Position numbers and translations under genes: made by a program. Positions 14,592-15,550 of a stretch of DNA of 15,550 bases are shown here, piece by piece. The DNA comes from Candidatus Kuenenia stuttgartensis. Lineage in GTDB: Bacteria > Planctomycetota > Planctomycetia > Isosphaerales > Isosphaeraceae. The stretch spans positions 1-15,550 of the forward strand of contig CAMCFM010000040.1 of the NCBI GenBank assembly GCA_945874095.1, in the 5' to 3' direction. The first letter of the stretch is position 1. Every line of letters starts with the position of its first letter. Under the pieces are notes generated by a model. That model saw only the letters and a list, made by a program, of their open reading frames with translations. It was not told the DNA's origin and did no database searches.

Positions 14592-15550
14592 TCAAAATTC
14601 GCCCAGTTGATGGACATGAATTTGAGAAATCCATGGCTCCACCAGTTCTATAGAGATGGCTCCGGCATCCCAGACGCAGGCATTTGCGACAGCGCAGGCG
14701 ACAGCAAATTTTAATTGAGATGGAGCAGATTCTGACCTCATTGAGGCGTATGTCAAACCTGCCAGAAAGCAGTCGCCGCTGCCGATCGGGTTTACGGCCT
14801 GAATCTTCGGGGGAACAACTCTCCAAAATCCTTCGATTGAGACTGCCAGAACATCCTCAGGGCCTTGTGTCAAAACGGCCAGACGAGTCCCCTTCTCTAC
14901 CCAACCCTTGAGCCAGTCAAATATTAGGGGTTCGGAAAGTTCGTCACTCTGAAGGCCAAGAATTCCCGCCACTTCCTTGCGATTCAACTGGATCAGATCG
15001 GGCCCTGCCGAGTCAAGACTTTTTAGGGCCATGCCGTAAGTGTCTAATAAAACAGTGATTCCGGATTCTCTAGCCAATCGGATCAGATCACCGTAAAGCC
15101 TGTGAGTGGAGACTGATGGGCTTGATCCGGAGAGAGTCAAAGCCTGAACGTGGCCGGATTGAATTTCCAGGCGAATCGCTTCCAGCATTAAGTCAGCTTC
15201 ATTGTCGGAAATGGCAGGATCTGGATCAAAAAAGGCCGATTGATCAGCCGATTCGCCGGTTCTGACGGTCAAAATTGTGCGAGTTTCTGCGCTTGATGCG
15301 ATGACGAGCGGTTCCATGCCGTCGTCGCGTTTGAGCAGCAGTTCGCACCGACTGCCAGTCGAGCCACCCAGAAAAGTGGCAGGCCTGGCCGATTGGCCCA
15401 ACCCTTTCAAGGCCCTTGCAACATTATTGCCCTTACCGCCCACCACCTCACGAATCGCTGTTCCACGCACATTATCGCCCGGCTTCCAGGCTGGTACTGT
15501 GAGAGTTTTATCCAGGCAAGGGTTTAGAGTGACACATAAAACACTGTTCT
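14592..15550 (-). CDS. fruK: 1-phosphofructokinase-like PfkB sugar kinase (partial, start codon outside window)
   Basis: 318 residues are visible and family length is about 310-320, so only the first few codons are missing at the right edge. The enzyme would phosphorylate fructose 1-phosphate to fructose 1,6-bisphosphate with ATP in the cytoplasm; tagatose-6-phosphate kinase (LacC) is the main alternative. Visible motifs, counting from the first in-frame codon at 15548: VTLNPCLDKTLTVP (6-19), GGKGNNVAR (37-45, substrate-site glycines), TLSGSSP, LLDTYG, IQLNRKE, and the ATP and catalytic motif NPIGSGD with the base Asp259. FruK usually has TLNPALD; here Ala is Cys. A GTG at 15470 could be mistaken for the start but would remove the TLNP strand. 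No fructose PTS or transporter gene is in the window. It shares a strand with the BON-like gene, 177 bases upstream of it. Confidence 0.86.
   Translation of the reverse strand, partial: NSVLCVTLNPCLDKTLTVPAWKPGDNVRGTAIREVVGGKGNNVARALKGLGQSARPATFLGGSTGSRCELLLKRDDGMEPLVIASSAETRTILTVRTGESADQSAFFDPDPAISDNEADLMLEAIRLEIQSGHVQALTLSGSSPSVSTHRLYGDLIRLARESGITVLLDTYGMALKSLDSAGPDLIQLNRKEVAGILGLQSDELSEPLIFDWLKGWVEKGTRLAVLTQGPEDVLAVSIEGFWRVVPPKIQAVNPIGSGDCFLAGLTYASMRSESAPSQLKFAVACAVANACVWDAGAISIELVEPWISQIHVHQLGEF

Overview
The window looks like ordinary chromosome from a Gram-negative bacterium, most likely a planctomycete. This is inference from the gene mix, with no rRNA or marker gene to prove it: an OprP-type porin with a coiled-coil front end, secreted HEAT- and NHL-repeat proteins, a family 4 uracil-DNA glycosylase with a long N-terminal extension, many single-gene units in both orientations, and moderate G+C. 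No tRNA, rRNA, insertion sequence, phage gene, CRISPR array or integration site was seen.

Layout. 1-629 (-): a short-chain dehydrogenase-like protein, cut by the window edge, that has lost most of its catalytic residues. 850-2736 (+): an outer-membrane porin, followed by a clear hairpin at 2771-2797. 2859-4271 (+): a multi-pass GT-C type glycosyltransferase. 4290-4811 (-): an uncharacterised protein with a charged tail. 4927-6057 (-): an exported six-blade NHL beta-propeller. 6058-6497: a 440-base gap between divergent exported-protein genes that holds one possible 79-codon gene. 6498-7496 (+): an exported HEAT-like protein. 7549-8490 (+): uracil-DNA glycosylase.

8736-12828 (+) is the most coherent unit: a Wzx-like flippase, a GT4 glycosyltransferase and a membrane-bound GT39/ArnT-like transferase, joined by two 4-base ATGA stop/start overlaps. 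Together they suggest assembly, export and modification of a lipid-linked glycan. The flippase start is set by the best Shine-Dalgarno in the window. 12945-13520 (+) is a degenerate receiver-domain protein just downstream.

13527-14414 (-) is an exported proline-rich protein with a BON-like C-terminal domain, convergent with the receiver gene and only 6 bases from it. 14592-15550 (-) is a 1-phosphofructokinase-like PfkB sugar kinase, almost complete but missing its start codon at the window edge.

I found no clearly new multi-gene system. The items most worth a second look are the catalytically stripped SDR, the orphan receiver beside the glycan operon, the glycosylase extension, and the uncharacterised 173-residue and 79-residue proteins.
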